Assembly (NCBI GenBank): GCA_003024985.2
Contig: PXIH01S0000124.1
Source of the DNA: Euperipatoides rowelli
Taxonomy: Eukaryota; Onychophora; Udeonychophora; Euonychophora; Peripatopsidae
Direction: 5' to 3' (one strand)
Length of the DNA: 14,046 nucleotides
Shown: positions 1 to 7,294 of the stretch, in pieces
Numbering within the stretch: the stretch's first letter is position 1
Layout: each line of letters opens with the position of its first letter
The notes under the pieces: generated by a model
The model's input: only the letters and a program-made list of their open reading frames with translations
What the model was told of the DNA's origin: nothing
The model's database searches: none
Translations under genes and position numbers: made by a program

Positions 1-130
1 TATAATCAGGTGTAAAAGTAATTAAGTTATGATCAGAGTTTCCTAAAGGAGCGTGAATATTAGTTATGTATTTANAGACTCCTTTATAATAGCATCTCAC
101 TATTTCTAAAAAACACTTTTTAGTAGATTA
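1..130 (-). pseudogene. CR1-type LINE endonuclease fragment, cut by window edge
   Basis: On the minus strand positions 94 to 1 read CYYKG..KYITNIHAPLGNSDHNLITFTPDY in a single frame. This closely parallels CYYNG..HYILDIQAP..GSDHNLITMYSDL in the large LINE at 9877-9960, including the SDH that ends the apurinic endonuclease domain. Upstream (above about 95) the frame breaks and stops appear. It lies in a SERINC intron and continues off the left edge. It is a non-functional copy of the same LINE family or a close relative. Confidence 0.75.
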
Positions 131-344
131 AATGCTGATGTCCAAACCATCTTGCTTAAGTTTCATTTACATTTGGAACATACAGCTAATAATTTATTGC
201 TAACTTTTTCAATTTAAAATTCTTTAAATATCATTTTCACAATACCTGCCATTTTTTTTTTGCTGCAGAGATTACTGTAATGTAAAATGGAAAATTATAA
301 ATTTTTTTTTTAGAAATGAATTAGGCTAAATATTATGTCGAGCT

Positions 345-485
345 CAATCAAGACCAAGAAGGCAATCTGAAATGTCGATACCAAGACTGAGATCAAGAAG
401 CAGAGGCTCGAGACCAGTACAAGACCAAGACCACAAATTCGTGGTCTCAAGACGTCTCGAGATCAAGACCTGGTCTCGAGACCTA
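345..485. repeat. GAGACC/GGTCTC low-complexity palindromic patch
   Basis: The patch has many interspersed CAAGACC, GAGACC, CTCGAGA and GGTCTC units on both strands. Perfect inverted arms are CTCGAGACCAG (407-417) with CTGGTCTCGAG (470-480), and nested arms AGACCAC (428-434) with GTGGTCT (441-447). Short open frames on both strands here come from the simple composition and are not genes. It is followed by a 12-C run at 519-530. Confidence 0.7.
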
Positions 486-615
486 ACATCTCTGCATTTT
501 GGACACCATGAACAAAATCCCCCCCCCCCCTCAAAGTTCAAGACAAATGATAAATTTTTTTTCACCTTATTTTAGCGAACCATAATCTATTTTAGAAAAA
601 AAAAAGGATACTCAC

Positions 616-779
616 CCATTTTGGATTCCTCCACGAGGATCCCGAGAGCTTTTGGTATTGATCATAAGTATAGTGAAAAGAAAAAAAAACATGGCAAGAC
701 CAAAGCAAATGCGATAGACTGCACGATATCCAACCACATTTTTACACGCATCCGCACTTTCATTACACAAATAGGGAAC
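616..779 (-). other. SERINC: SERINC third coding exon (54 codons + 2 nt)
   Basis: The acceptor is ...TATAG before 779 and the donor is GTGAGT from 615. It encodes VPYLCNESADACKNVVGYRA, a second membrane segment rich in Phe, and the conserved SSRDPRGGIQNG. The exon ends after two bases of a Gly codon (phase 2), as expected if the next exon continues with FWFFK. Confidence 0.93.
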
Positions 780-3700
780 CTATAGAAGTGAGAACAGATA
801 GAAAACATTATTANATTTATTAAACAATGAAGAGCACAAAAGATTTGTTACAGATGTTATATGCAGTTGCAATCATTTCAAATTGTACATAAAAAAAACC
901 AGTTGGGGAAATAAACTAACAATTTCAGCATAATTTTCCATTTTCAATTAACATGTTGATATTGACATTTAAATATAAAAATTAAATTTTGAATATTATT
1001 AATGCTGTAGGCCTATCCAATTATACAGAGAATTAGCTAGAAATTAATTTTTGAATATTAATTATGTATCTCGCAGATACCGTGACGACTGCAGGGTTAA
1101 AGAAAAATAAATAAAATGAATTATAACCAATTTATAATTAGTGTTCGCTTAGCAAATATTTTCCCATCCAAAGTCAACAGCCCAAAACGTGTTTTAAAAT
1201 ACTGTATATTTTGTTACAATTATCAAACTTGGTCACAATACATAAATTTTATACCATCAGATTGATGCATGTAAAATAAATAAATAAATAAATAATAAAT
1301 AGCTTGATTTGATGAATAAATGAGAGTTTCAATCACTTACTTTAACTAAATATTGATCCAGACCAGCTGAAAGCATAACACAAGCAATAATCATTCCAAG
1401 TAACATCATAAGAGCATACATGATCCGTGTAGATGTAGAATTCTTGCAGGTTGGACAGGCAGCGCAGCAAAGACTGCAGGCGGCAGTACCACAGCAGCAG
1501 GCCAGCTAAAGAAAAAAAAAAAGATATTTTGGAGGGATCAATAAACTGAATGGTAAAAAAAAAGGTAGACTACGACAAAAACAGAAATAAGGTAAAGTAG
1601 GCCTACAATACAAACTACTCCCCCAAAATTGTATAAATGTAGTCAGTTCCACATGTCCCAAAAAATGTATACTTATCCAGGTTCAGATAGCATCCTACTG
1701 CTTTTAATCTATCAAAAATAGCTTTTAAATTTTACACAAGTGTTTAACTCGGGTTTTACCAGTCGTAACAATACCATCTAAAAAATTTACAATTCTTTGA
1801 CAACACTGAAAATTGCACATGCTGGTTTAGTCGCATATGGTAGACGATTCAACAGAAAGATGCATTTTGTAGTACTCGCATGCTAATAGTTTATTTAGTT
1901 TCATTACTAATAGCTGATTGTAGGCATTTAAAAAGTCTAATTTTGAAAATTCCTTACCACCTTGAAATGTTGTAAAAAGTTCTTCGACTCTAGGAAGAGG
2001 ATATTGAACATCTTACAAAAATTTATTTACCACCTTGAAATGTTGTAAAAAGTTCTTCGACTCTAGGAAGAGGATATTGAACATCTTACAAAAATTTATT
2101 TAAGGTGATCTTACAACCTGCACACAAGCATAGGTTAGACATCCATTTGGCTTTAAAATTGATATATATGGAGTTACCCAGGGATTACTTTCTACCTTGG
2201 TAATAACTCCTGTCTCTTCTAATTTTGACAGTTCTTTCTCAATTTAACTTTAAAAGCTAGGTGTGGTTTACAAAAAAATAAGTCTGGTTGGCTCTAACTT
2301 CAAATTCACCTTTTCAAACTTATAAGTTCCCCCAGCTCATTTTTTAAAAGTTTAGAATACCCTTGCACAAATTTGTCTTATTATGTCATATTTTCTAAGC
2401 TTAAAAGAACATTTCTAAATTTTTAATTAAACCTCTCCACATAACAGGGTGAGTCTACTAAAACAGTTCTCATGAGTTTGTCCTCCAAACAGTTTAATAT
2501 TTTTTACCATCATATGTTTTTAAAGCAATTAAAGTTAATTGCAGAGAATACAGATAAAATAGTCTCCTAAACACTATTTCAGGAACAATTAACACTCTAC
2601 CGCCAGTGTCTACTTCCAGCTGAATAGAAACATTATTAATAATTACATTTACTAATACAGTGAAAACTCTGAAGAATGATTTGTTTTCTTACTACAAAAC
2701 ATATTAATTCAACTTTATCAATAAAATTATTCCTAATATTTCGGGGATTTATTTACACTTAGCTACTGGCTAAATGTCCTGCCACTTTACAAAGTAGAAA
2801 TTTTAGCACTTATGCAGTTTAGGGGGGACGTTATTTCCGGTTGCCCCTTAATTTTTTTTCATTTATAGTCCTAACATTCATCACAACCTGAACCCCAACC
2901 CTACTACAGTAATAAACCCACTATGGCCCAAACCTATGATAATCAAAAGGTCCAATAAACCCTTTTTAATCATGACTAAAATAGATAGTCTAGCAGCCTT
3001 ATTTACAGTCCTAACCTTTGTCCCAACCTGAACCCTAATATATTAAACCTATAATGTCCCGGCCCTATGATAATCAAGAGGTACAATAAACCACTGCAAG
3101 TAAAAAAAAAAATATGGAACCGGAAAAAAGCCCCCCCCCCCCCCCCAAACTGCATAAGTACCGAAAATTTATGATCGGACTTTCCACAAAAGTAGTTTTC
3201 TTGATTTGTCCTCCTTTCAGGTTTAAAGTCACCGTTAAACTTATACGACTCCTTGCCTGTCTTTAACTGGCCCTGCAACCTGCTAACGGAATATTCAATT
3301 TTTTTAACGCAACATTATCTAATACTTCCAATGTTGCAGCTGCTTATTGCGCTTGCACAACACATCACAATTTAAATTAGTAATATTTATTATGTAGGGC
3401 TAGCGTATATAAAATTCAAACAATTTCCATTTTAGCAGAAAGTTAGGTACTGTATCATGATAGTTACTTAAGCAGAGTCAATTCCAAGTGGTTCTTTATT
3501 CTTACAATAATGTTTAGGTCATGTTGACCTATTACATGAGGCACAATTAGAAAAACATATATCAGTAAATTATTAAATTTCTATCAAACAAAATGCAAAT
3601 TCATAAAACTCTTCATTTTCAAATAAATAAATATCCAATCTTTTTTTTAAAAACATAGAAAGAACTTGAGGAAACAACATCCACACTGACTGTTCCACCA

Positions 3701-4345
3701 ATTTACACTACGAAAAAAAAACTGTAGCATCCCTTCTTCTTGTTTTTCTATATATTTTTATCTTGTATGGATGTCTTCTACGTTCTCTGGTGTCCAAATA
3801 AACAGACCCTCACTGTTTTGATTTAAGACTAAAATTTAAATATAAAAATAAGGTCACCTCTTAAAAAACGCTGAGAGGGTGTCATTATAGACCCCAAAAG
3901 TGCGAGTCTCTTTTTATATGGAAGGTTAAAAANTCCATTTATTGATTTGGTTAGACGTCTAAATTGAATTTCTAGTTTCCTCAAGTCTCTCTTTGACTTA
4001 CCATGATGTACTAAATAAATAAATACGGTATTAATCAAGATGTTCTAGATTCCATGCACTATACAGTAAAAATATTAGAATGACAGTACGGTAAGCTATA
4101 TTTATGGATAATATAATTATTTAATCACAAAAGGTAATGAAAACTTTGAACCAAATCCTGACATTAAAAAAAAAAACACACAAAAAAACGACTTAGTAGC
4201 ATGTGGTCATGTATCTAATGTCAGATGATAAAAACATTATGTCGCAGTTTAAAACGTAAACAATGTAATATTTCAATACTATACAAGGGTGTTTTACCTG
4301 TGCAGCACAGCTGCCAATGCCGATTGCGGCCAAAGCAGCTCCCAT
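616..4345 (-). CDS. SERINC: SERINC family gene, 5' part (three coding exons, 125 codons + 2 nt, 3' end outside window)
   Basis: Coding exons on the minus strand are 4298-4345, 1341-1505 and 616-779, all with GT/AG borders. Exon 1 joins to 2 and 2 to 3 in phase 0; exon 3 ends in phase 2. The start is MGAALAAIGIGSCAAQ, then a Cys-rich stretch (LACCCGTAACSLCCAACPTC), KNSTSTRIMYAL, a membrane segment at about residues 38-56 (MMLLGMIIACVMLSAG), then VPYLCNESADAC, VGYRAVYRICFGLAMFFFLF (second membrane segment), and NTKSSRDPRGGIQNG. These are hallmark blocks of SERINC proteins (human SERINC1 also starts MGA, and the family has VGY.AVYR.CF and SRDPR..IHNGFWFF). Known of the family: multipass membrane proteins of about 450-490 residues, linked to serine/phospholipid handling, lipid scrambling and, in vertebrates, retrovirus restriction. 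NES and NST are possible glycosylation sequons. The next exon (expected GFWFFK) is not within bases 1-600. Paralogue number cannot be set. Confidence 0.93.
780..1340. other. SERINC intron 2, no further gene seen
   Basis: AT-rich intron. It holds a short AAAT microsatellite around 1273-1303 and two exact TAGGCCTA-type signals nearby (1008-1015 here, and 1598-1605 in intron 1). No coding similarity was recognised on either strand. Confidence 0.6.
1341..1505 (-). other. SERINC: SERINC second coding exon (55 codons)
   Basis: The acceptor is a long T-rich tract ending CTTTAG before 1505 and the donor is GTAAGT from 1340. It encodes the Cys-rich segment and the first transmembrane helix. G+C is clearly above the flanking introns. 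Both borders are phase 0. Confidence 0.93.
1954..2102. repeat. Perfect 73-bp tandem duplication inside the Gypsy RT relic
   Basis: Two copies (1954-2026 and 2027-2099) are identical, and the match runs 3 nt further to 2102. On the minus strand each copy carries the RT block NKFL.DVQYPLPRVEELFTTF. The lack of any mismatch contrasts with the decay of the surrounding element. Confidence 0.95.
2804..3164. mobile_element. 361-bp non-autonomous TIR element with two internal direct repeats
   Basis: The left end TAGCACTTATGCAGTTT and the reverse complement of the right end TCGGTACTTATGCAGTTT share a perfect 13-bp core, ACTTATGCAGTTT. A G-run follows (G6 at left, a run of 16 C on the plus strand at right, 3131-3146), then TTTCCGGTT. 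It is flanked by AAATTT at 2798-2803 and 3165-3170, a possible 6-bp target duplication. Because AAATTT is its own reverse complement, this is weaker evidence than usual. The core holds two diverged direct repeats (2866-2962 and 3003-3092) sharing AGTCCTAAC, CAACCTGAACCC and CTATGATAATCAA. No coding capacity. It interrupts the zinc-knuckle region of the Gypsy relic. Superfamily unknown. Confidence 0.8.
2866..3092. repeat. Diverged direct repeats (offset 131-140 bp) in the TIR element core
   Basis: The units 2866-2962 and 3003-3092 lie in the same orientation. Both start AGTCCTAAC and end with CTATGATAATCAAnAGGTnCAATAAACC. A third relative lies alone at 6196-6290 in the opposite orientation. 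Confidence 0.8.
3625..4040 (-). pseudogene. LINE (CR1/L2-like) ORF2 C-terminal relic
   Basis: On the minus strand the frame reads RDLRKLEIQFRRLTKSING, NLPYKKRLALLG and RFLRGDLIFIFKF. This is the post-RT segment of CR1/L2-like LINEs (LE..QRR.TK....NLPY..RL..L......R.RGDLI..FK). Further down, after frameshifts, come RRHPYKIKIYR, FFFRSVNWWNS and SSSFYVFKKK, matching the terminal RGH....K, FF..RV...WN and SFK.RL blocks. One ambiguous base at 3933. Disabled. It sits in SERINC intron 1. Confidence 0.75.
4041..4297. other. Remainder of SERINC intron 1, nothing recognised
   Basis: AT-rich, without recognisable coding or repeat structure apart from short A runs (4166-4175). Confidence 0.5.
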
Positions 4346-4364
4346 GATAATTAACTTGTAGAAT
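4298..4364 (-). other. SERINC: SERINC first coding exon (19 nt 5'UTR + 48 nt coding)
   Basis: The acceptor is a T-rich tract ending in AG just upstream of 4364. The leader reads ATTCTACAAGTTAATTATC, then ATG at 4345-4343. Sixteen codons end in CAG at 4298, followed by donor GTAAAA. The next in-frame peptide block begins exactly at the exon 2 acceptor, so the boundary is well supported. Confidence 0.88.
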
Positions 4365-4796
4365 CTAAAATTATAAAAATATACATTCTAATAAATAAAG
4401 TTCTTATGTAAAAAAACAAAAACAAATGAAAAGTGACCCTTTAACCAAACATTTATATCAACATTCGTTGACAAAAATATTATAAATATTTTCTATTAAA
4501 CTTACGAAAAGTATAGCTTGCTCTACCAAATAGTGACTTGACTGGGATGTAATTTGAAGAAATAGAAGAAATTTTAGACTAAAATCGGGGTAATTATTTG
4601 CAAATGGCGATTTATAGGAACAGATGATATCATTGTAATAAGGGAGTCACATGATAAAACATTAGAAAAAAAAAATAGTAATACACAAAAGTTGCGAAAT
4701 CATACTGAAAAAAATAAGAAAATATTGTCTAATTTAGAATAAATGAAATTAAAATTTATATATTTTTATATTTAGAAATGAAAGTATCGCACTCAC

Positions 4797-4865
4797 ACGA
4801 GATTTAAATCATAGCAGACATCTTTGGTTGCGGCGGTGCATGTTGTTTACACTCCACCTTGATTT
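4797..4865 (-). other. Probable non-coding first exon of SERINC with uORFs
   Basis: On the minus strand a short stretch with several CpGs (CACCGCCGCAACC) ends at a strong donor, GTGAGT at 4796-4791. It pairs naturally with the acceptor at 4364, because the ATG exon has only 19 nt before its start. Two overlapping upstream ORFs lie in it: 4841-4809 (10 residues) and 4821-4804 (5 residues, MSAMI). No TATA box is obvious, and the transcription start (here set to about 4865) is a guess. Splicing is inferred from the signals only. Confidence 0.5.
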
Positions 4866-5199
4866 ACGCTATTTCCACTTATTCTATAAGATTACGGGAT
4901 ATAATAATTTTAAATTTTGTTTACGCAACAGAGGGGCTTACCCGTAAAAACTCTTAAATCATTGTTTGTAAGTGCTTAGATTTTATTTACATAATTTCAA
5001 GCTTGTTTATTGTTATTCAATAGCAAAAGGTTTTAATCCACTAAAACCAATATGGTTCTTCCATTGACATCAATATTACGGACACTGTATACTACGGTAA
5101 TGTTTGTACGTAAACAGTGCCATTAAGTTCATTGCATGTGAAACTTTATATACATACTGTAATAACCTGAGCAATTCATTGCTCCAATATTTTTATAAA
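4866..5199. other. Region upstream of SERINC, possible promoter, no clear elements
   Basis: It lies directly upstream of the proposed first exon. No TATA box or CpG island stands out. A second donor-like GGTAAGC occurs on the minus strand near 4940, so an alternative first exon is possible. Confidence 0.3.
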
Positions 5200-5290
5200 A
5201 TTTCTTCAAAAACCTTTGTCAATGGCTAGTTAGTTCTACGCCTGTTGTTAATTTGACAACGTGAGTTCGAATCCATAAGTGTGGTGCAAA
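5200..5290 (+). mobile_element. tRNA-derived SINE-like fragment
   Basis: An A-box-like TGGCTAGTTAG starts at 5223 and a good B box, GTTCGAATCC, lies at 5265-5274, at tRNA-like spacing. Between them GTTGT/ACAAC arms enclose a 7-nt loop, resembling an anticodon stem. The T-stem does not pair, the acceptor stem is unclear, and the loop lacks the usual U before the anticodon. A decayed tRNA-derived SINE head therefore fits better than a working tRNA. 3' end not defined. Confidence 0.45.
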
Positions 5291-5615
5291 CAATGTATCT
5301 GTTAAAGCAATTTCAGGTGAGGCTTTGATTAATATAATGCTTTATAAGGCTATACTATTCAATTTGTGGAAAAGTCGGACGTGCGAATTTTCACATGTTT
5401 GTGATATGTGCAAATTCTTGGTTTTACCTTTATTTATTTACTTATTTAAGAACAGTTTAAGCCTAAGGCTTTTACAGTTNGTGTGTTATTTATAAACTTA
5501 GGTAAGTTCTTNAAACATTATATCAAAAACTATTTAAATCAAGAGGTATCTCAAATATACATCACTACAAAACACCACACAAGATCAGGTCAATTGGCAA
5601 GCTATAATCGAATTC
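5291..5615. other. Intergenic, nothing assigned
   Basis: Possible SINE tail at the left. A short imperfect hairpin (GAATTTTCACAT with ATGTGCAAATTC) lies around 5386-5425. Two ambiguous bases (5480, 5512). The short open frame here has no recognisable similarity. Confidence 0.4.
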
Positions 5616-5962
5616 CTATCCATTTCCTTCCATATGTGCAAACATCTCCTGAAGCAGAAATATATCCAGATAGTATTTGAAATGACTGAAAGTTGTCGAA
5701 ATAAGTATCTCTGAGGGGAGTCTATTCCATAAATTAATTGACCGATTGGTAATGAAGTTTTTGTTTATACTAGATCTACAACAATTTTTGAGAACTCTAT
5801 AACCATGTCCTCTGGTATTATGACTGTGAGGAACTAGGTTAAAATAGCCCGATGAATTGTTGTTTATGATGATATGTTTAAAATNAAAAATCAGATCTCC
5901 TCTGATTCTTCTATATTCAGGGGTAAGCAATTTTACTTTTGTTAATCTTTTTTTGTATGCTA
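5616..5962 (-). pseudogene. Second LINE (CR1/L2-like) ORF2 C-terminal relic
   Basis: The minus-strand frame reads AYKKRLTKVK, then LTPEYRRIRGDLIF, FNLVPHSHNTRGHGYRV, INKNFITNRSINLWNRLP and FSHFKYYLDIFLL. This is the classic end of CR1/L2-like ORF2 (RRLRGDLIE.FK, TRGH, KNFF.NR..NLWN.LP, SFK..LD). It keeps one open frame for about 100 codons and is better preserved than the relic at 3625-4040. It is not the same copy, since both contain the RGDLIF segment. The RT itself is absent, so it is a 5'-truncated insertion or a remnant. Confidence 0.85.
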
Positions 5963-6195
5963 TTATTAAATGGGACTGAATTCTACCTAATAAATAAAAA
6001 TGAAACTTTCACTCACATTGCACAACCTGATTTTTTAAATAATGTCACCTCTGAGCTCAGTTCTTCAATCTGCATCAGAGCTTATTTCTTTGGAGGGCAA
6101 CATTCCAGTTTACAAACCCCCCCGCCACAGATGATCGACTTATCAGAAAGGTAGGCTAATATCGATAAAAAGATACTTAAGCCTATATACAAAAG

Positions 6196-6290
6196 GTATA
6201 ATTGCAACTCTTGATTATCATAAGGTTGGAGCATAGTGGATTTCAAATGTAGTTGGAGTTAGATTTCAGGGTAAGGTTAAGACTAATAAA
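6196..6290 (+). repeat. Isolated third copy of the TIR-element core repeat
   Basis: It contains ATTGCAACTCTTGATTATCA and GGTTGGAGCATAGTGG, then GTTAAGACTAATAAA. This aligns with the reverse complement of the units at 2866-2962 and 3003-3092 (CTTGATTATCATAGG, GGGCCATAGTGG, GTTAGGACTATAAA). No ACTTATGCAGTTT ends were found around it, so it is a fragment or a different member of the family. Confidence 0.65.
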
Positions 6291-6610
6291 GGACGTATGG
6301 CGGTCATCTTGGATTATTTCCATTTGCTATGATGAAGCTTAGCGTATTATGGATCAAAATGTGTTTTCATAGGAATATAGGCTAATGGCTGTTTTTGAAT
6401 AAATAAAGGTTTGAAACTTGATCAGGTTGGATAGACCAAAGGATGTACTGTAGCCTAAGTGTGGTCTGTTATATTTTGAGGTCATTTTATGTGCATTATG
6501 TTGGTGCACATTTCAAACGTAATAAAACCTAGATCTTACCCCATCTTTTTGGTAGGTTCAATTATAAACCAATAAAATTAGCAAAAGTACCCATTACCAA
6601 CTACAGACTC
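6291..6610. other. Intergenic, nothing assigned
   Basis: AT-rich. It contains GGCGGTCATCTTGGATTA (6299-6316) and two TAGGCTA/TAGCCTA heptamers. No coding similarity recognised. Confidence 0.4.
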
Positions 6611-6699
6611 ATGAAGCTTTATTGGATATGCCTTTGGAAAAGCCTCTTTTACTAGGTTTCTTATATATTTTTTTTATTTGTTTTGTTTGTCCCTCATTC

Positions 6700-7060
6700 A
6701 CACATACATGTAATAGGCATTTTAGCTTTTGTAATTGTGTTAATATAAATAAATTATATAGACTTCCTTGTTTTAATGATTTTGTCAAGGAGTTGAGAGC
6801 ATCTTTAGAGTCTAGACACAATTTTACCGGAAATTCATTATAGATCTTAACAGTGATTATTTATCTAACTTGGAATTACTTCATCATATAAAGAACTAAA
6901 TTTTGCAAGAATTTTCCTTCGACCAGGCTATATCAATTCCACCCAATTGAGCAATACCTCTGCTTCTTGTTTAGATCATCTGATAACAACTGTGATTCAG
7001 TCCCTTATGATAGCAAATAAATTCAGTGATCACATGTTGATGCATATTAATTGCATCTAG
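6700..7060 (+). pseudogene. LINE endonuclease-domain relic
   Basis: The plus-strand frames, with one shift near 6843, read NKLYRLPCFNDFVKELRASL (compare YRPP..F.DFLEEL), then DLNSDYLSNLELLHHIK at the position of GDFN, then ARIFLRPGYINSTQLSNTSA, SCLDHLITT and KFSDHMLM. This is the pattern ..PTR....SATL.DHI.TN....SDH of the endonuclease C-terminal half in CR1/L2-type LINEs. The GDFN glycine is lost and stops are present. The family differs from the CR1-like element at 8911. A weak continuation (KKLANIKALECEDHKLW, near 7485-7535) lies beyond the foldback at the spacing expected for the linker before RT. Confidence 0.65.
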
Positions 7061-7061
7061 T

Positions 7062-7294
7062 AAGACTTCAGTTTATGCCCTCCCCCCCCCCACCCATTAG
7101 ACTATGGCCACTACAACTGGCATTAGAAATATAACGAACAAAGCAGTGATCGAATGCAGAAAGGATGAAGGGATTAGCTAACATGTTTTATATAAGCTAA
7201 AACATTTTAACTAAGCCTTCATCCTTTCTGCATTCGATCAGTGCTTTGTTCACTATATTTCTAACACCAGTTGTAGAACGTAAACTGGAGTCTT
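7062..7294. repeat. Foldback (long inverted repeat) element
   Basis: Arms 7111-7171 and 7216-7276 are 61 bp each, with 5 mismatches and no gaps (shared core TGATCGAATGCAGAAAGGAT). The inner part (7173-7190 with 7198-7214) also pairs imperfectly, leaving a loop of about 7 nt. Outer arms 7062-7077 and 7279-7294 pair with two mismatches. The left arm alone has an extra 33 bp (7078-7110) rich in C (C10 at 7082-7091). No coding capacity. It is likely a foldback MITE, and the RNA would form a hairpin of about 80 bp per arm. Confidence 0.9.

Larger units (their letters stand above)
1615..3375 (-). pseudogene. Decayed Ty3/Gypsy retrotransposon gag-pol relic, split by a TIR element
   Basis: Reading 5' to 3' on the minus strand: a gag nucleocapsid region with half of a zinc knuckle (CGKSDH, C at 3188, H at 3173); then the inserted element 2804-3164; a second knuckle half (CKVAGHLASS, about 2797-2762); an aspartic protease active site VDTGG (DTG at 2610-2602); a linker; and reverse transcriptase from about 2400 to 1615. 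RT blocks are EKELSKLEETGVITKVE, SNPWVTPYISILKPNG, DVQYPLPRVEELFTTFQGG, FSKLDFLNAY, KPACAIF, FLDG (position of the YLDD catalytic box, second Asp lost, 1784-1773), TGKT, and DRLKAVGCYLNLDKYTFF. Many stops and frameshifts. The order nucleocapsid-protease-RT is that of Ty3/Gypsy. No integrase or LTR was recognised. It ends about 110 bp before SERINC exon 2. Confidence 0.87.

Noticed and set aside
344-575. Overlapping open frames on both strands
   Set aside because: They arise from the GAGACC/GGTCTC simple composition and the C12 run. No protein similarity and no splice context.
1954-2102. CRISPR-like or satellite array
   Set aside because: Only two copies with no spacers, inside a retrotransposon RT in an animal intron.
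3003-3278. Minus-strand 91-codon frame as a gene
   Set aside because: It fuses the Gypsy zinc-knuckle relic with TIR-element sequence (poly-Gly from the C16 run), so it is not one protein.
5215-5285. Functional tRNA gene
   Set aside because: Only the A and B boxes and an anticodon-like stem fit. The T-stem does not pair and the acceptor stem is not formed.
5939-6154. Plus-strand 71-codon frame
   Set aside because: No similarity recognised and AT-rich codon content. It overlaps the upstream edge of a minus-strand LINE relic.
6609-6821. Minus-strand 70-codon frame
   Set aside because: It is the antisense shadow of the plus-strand LINE endonuclease relic.
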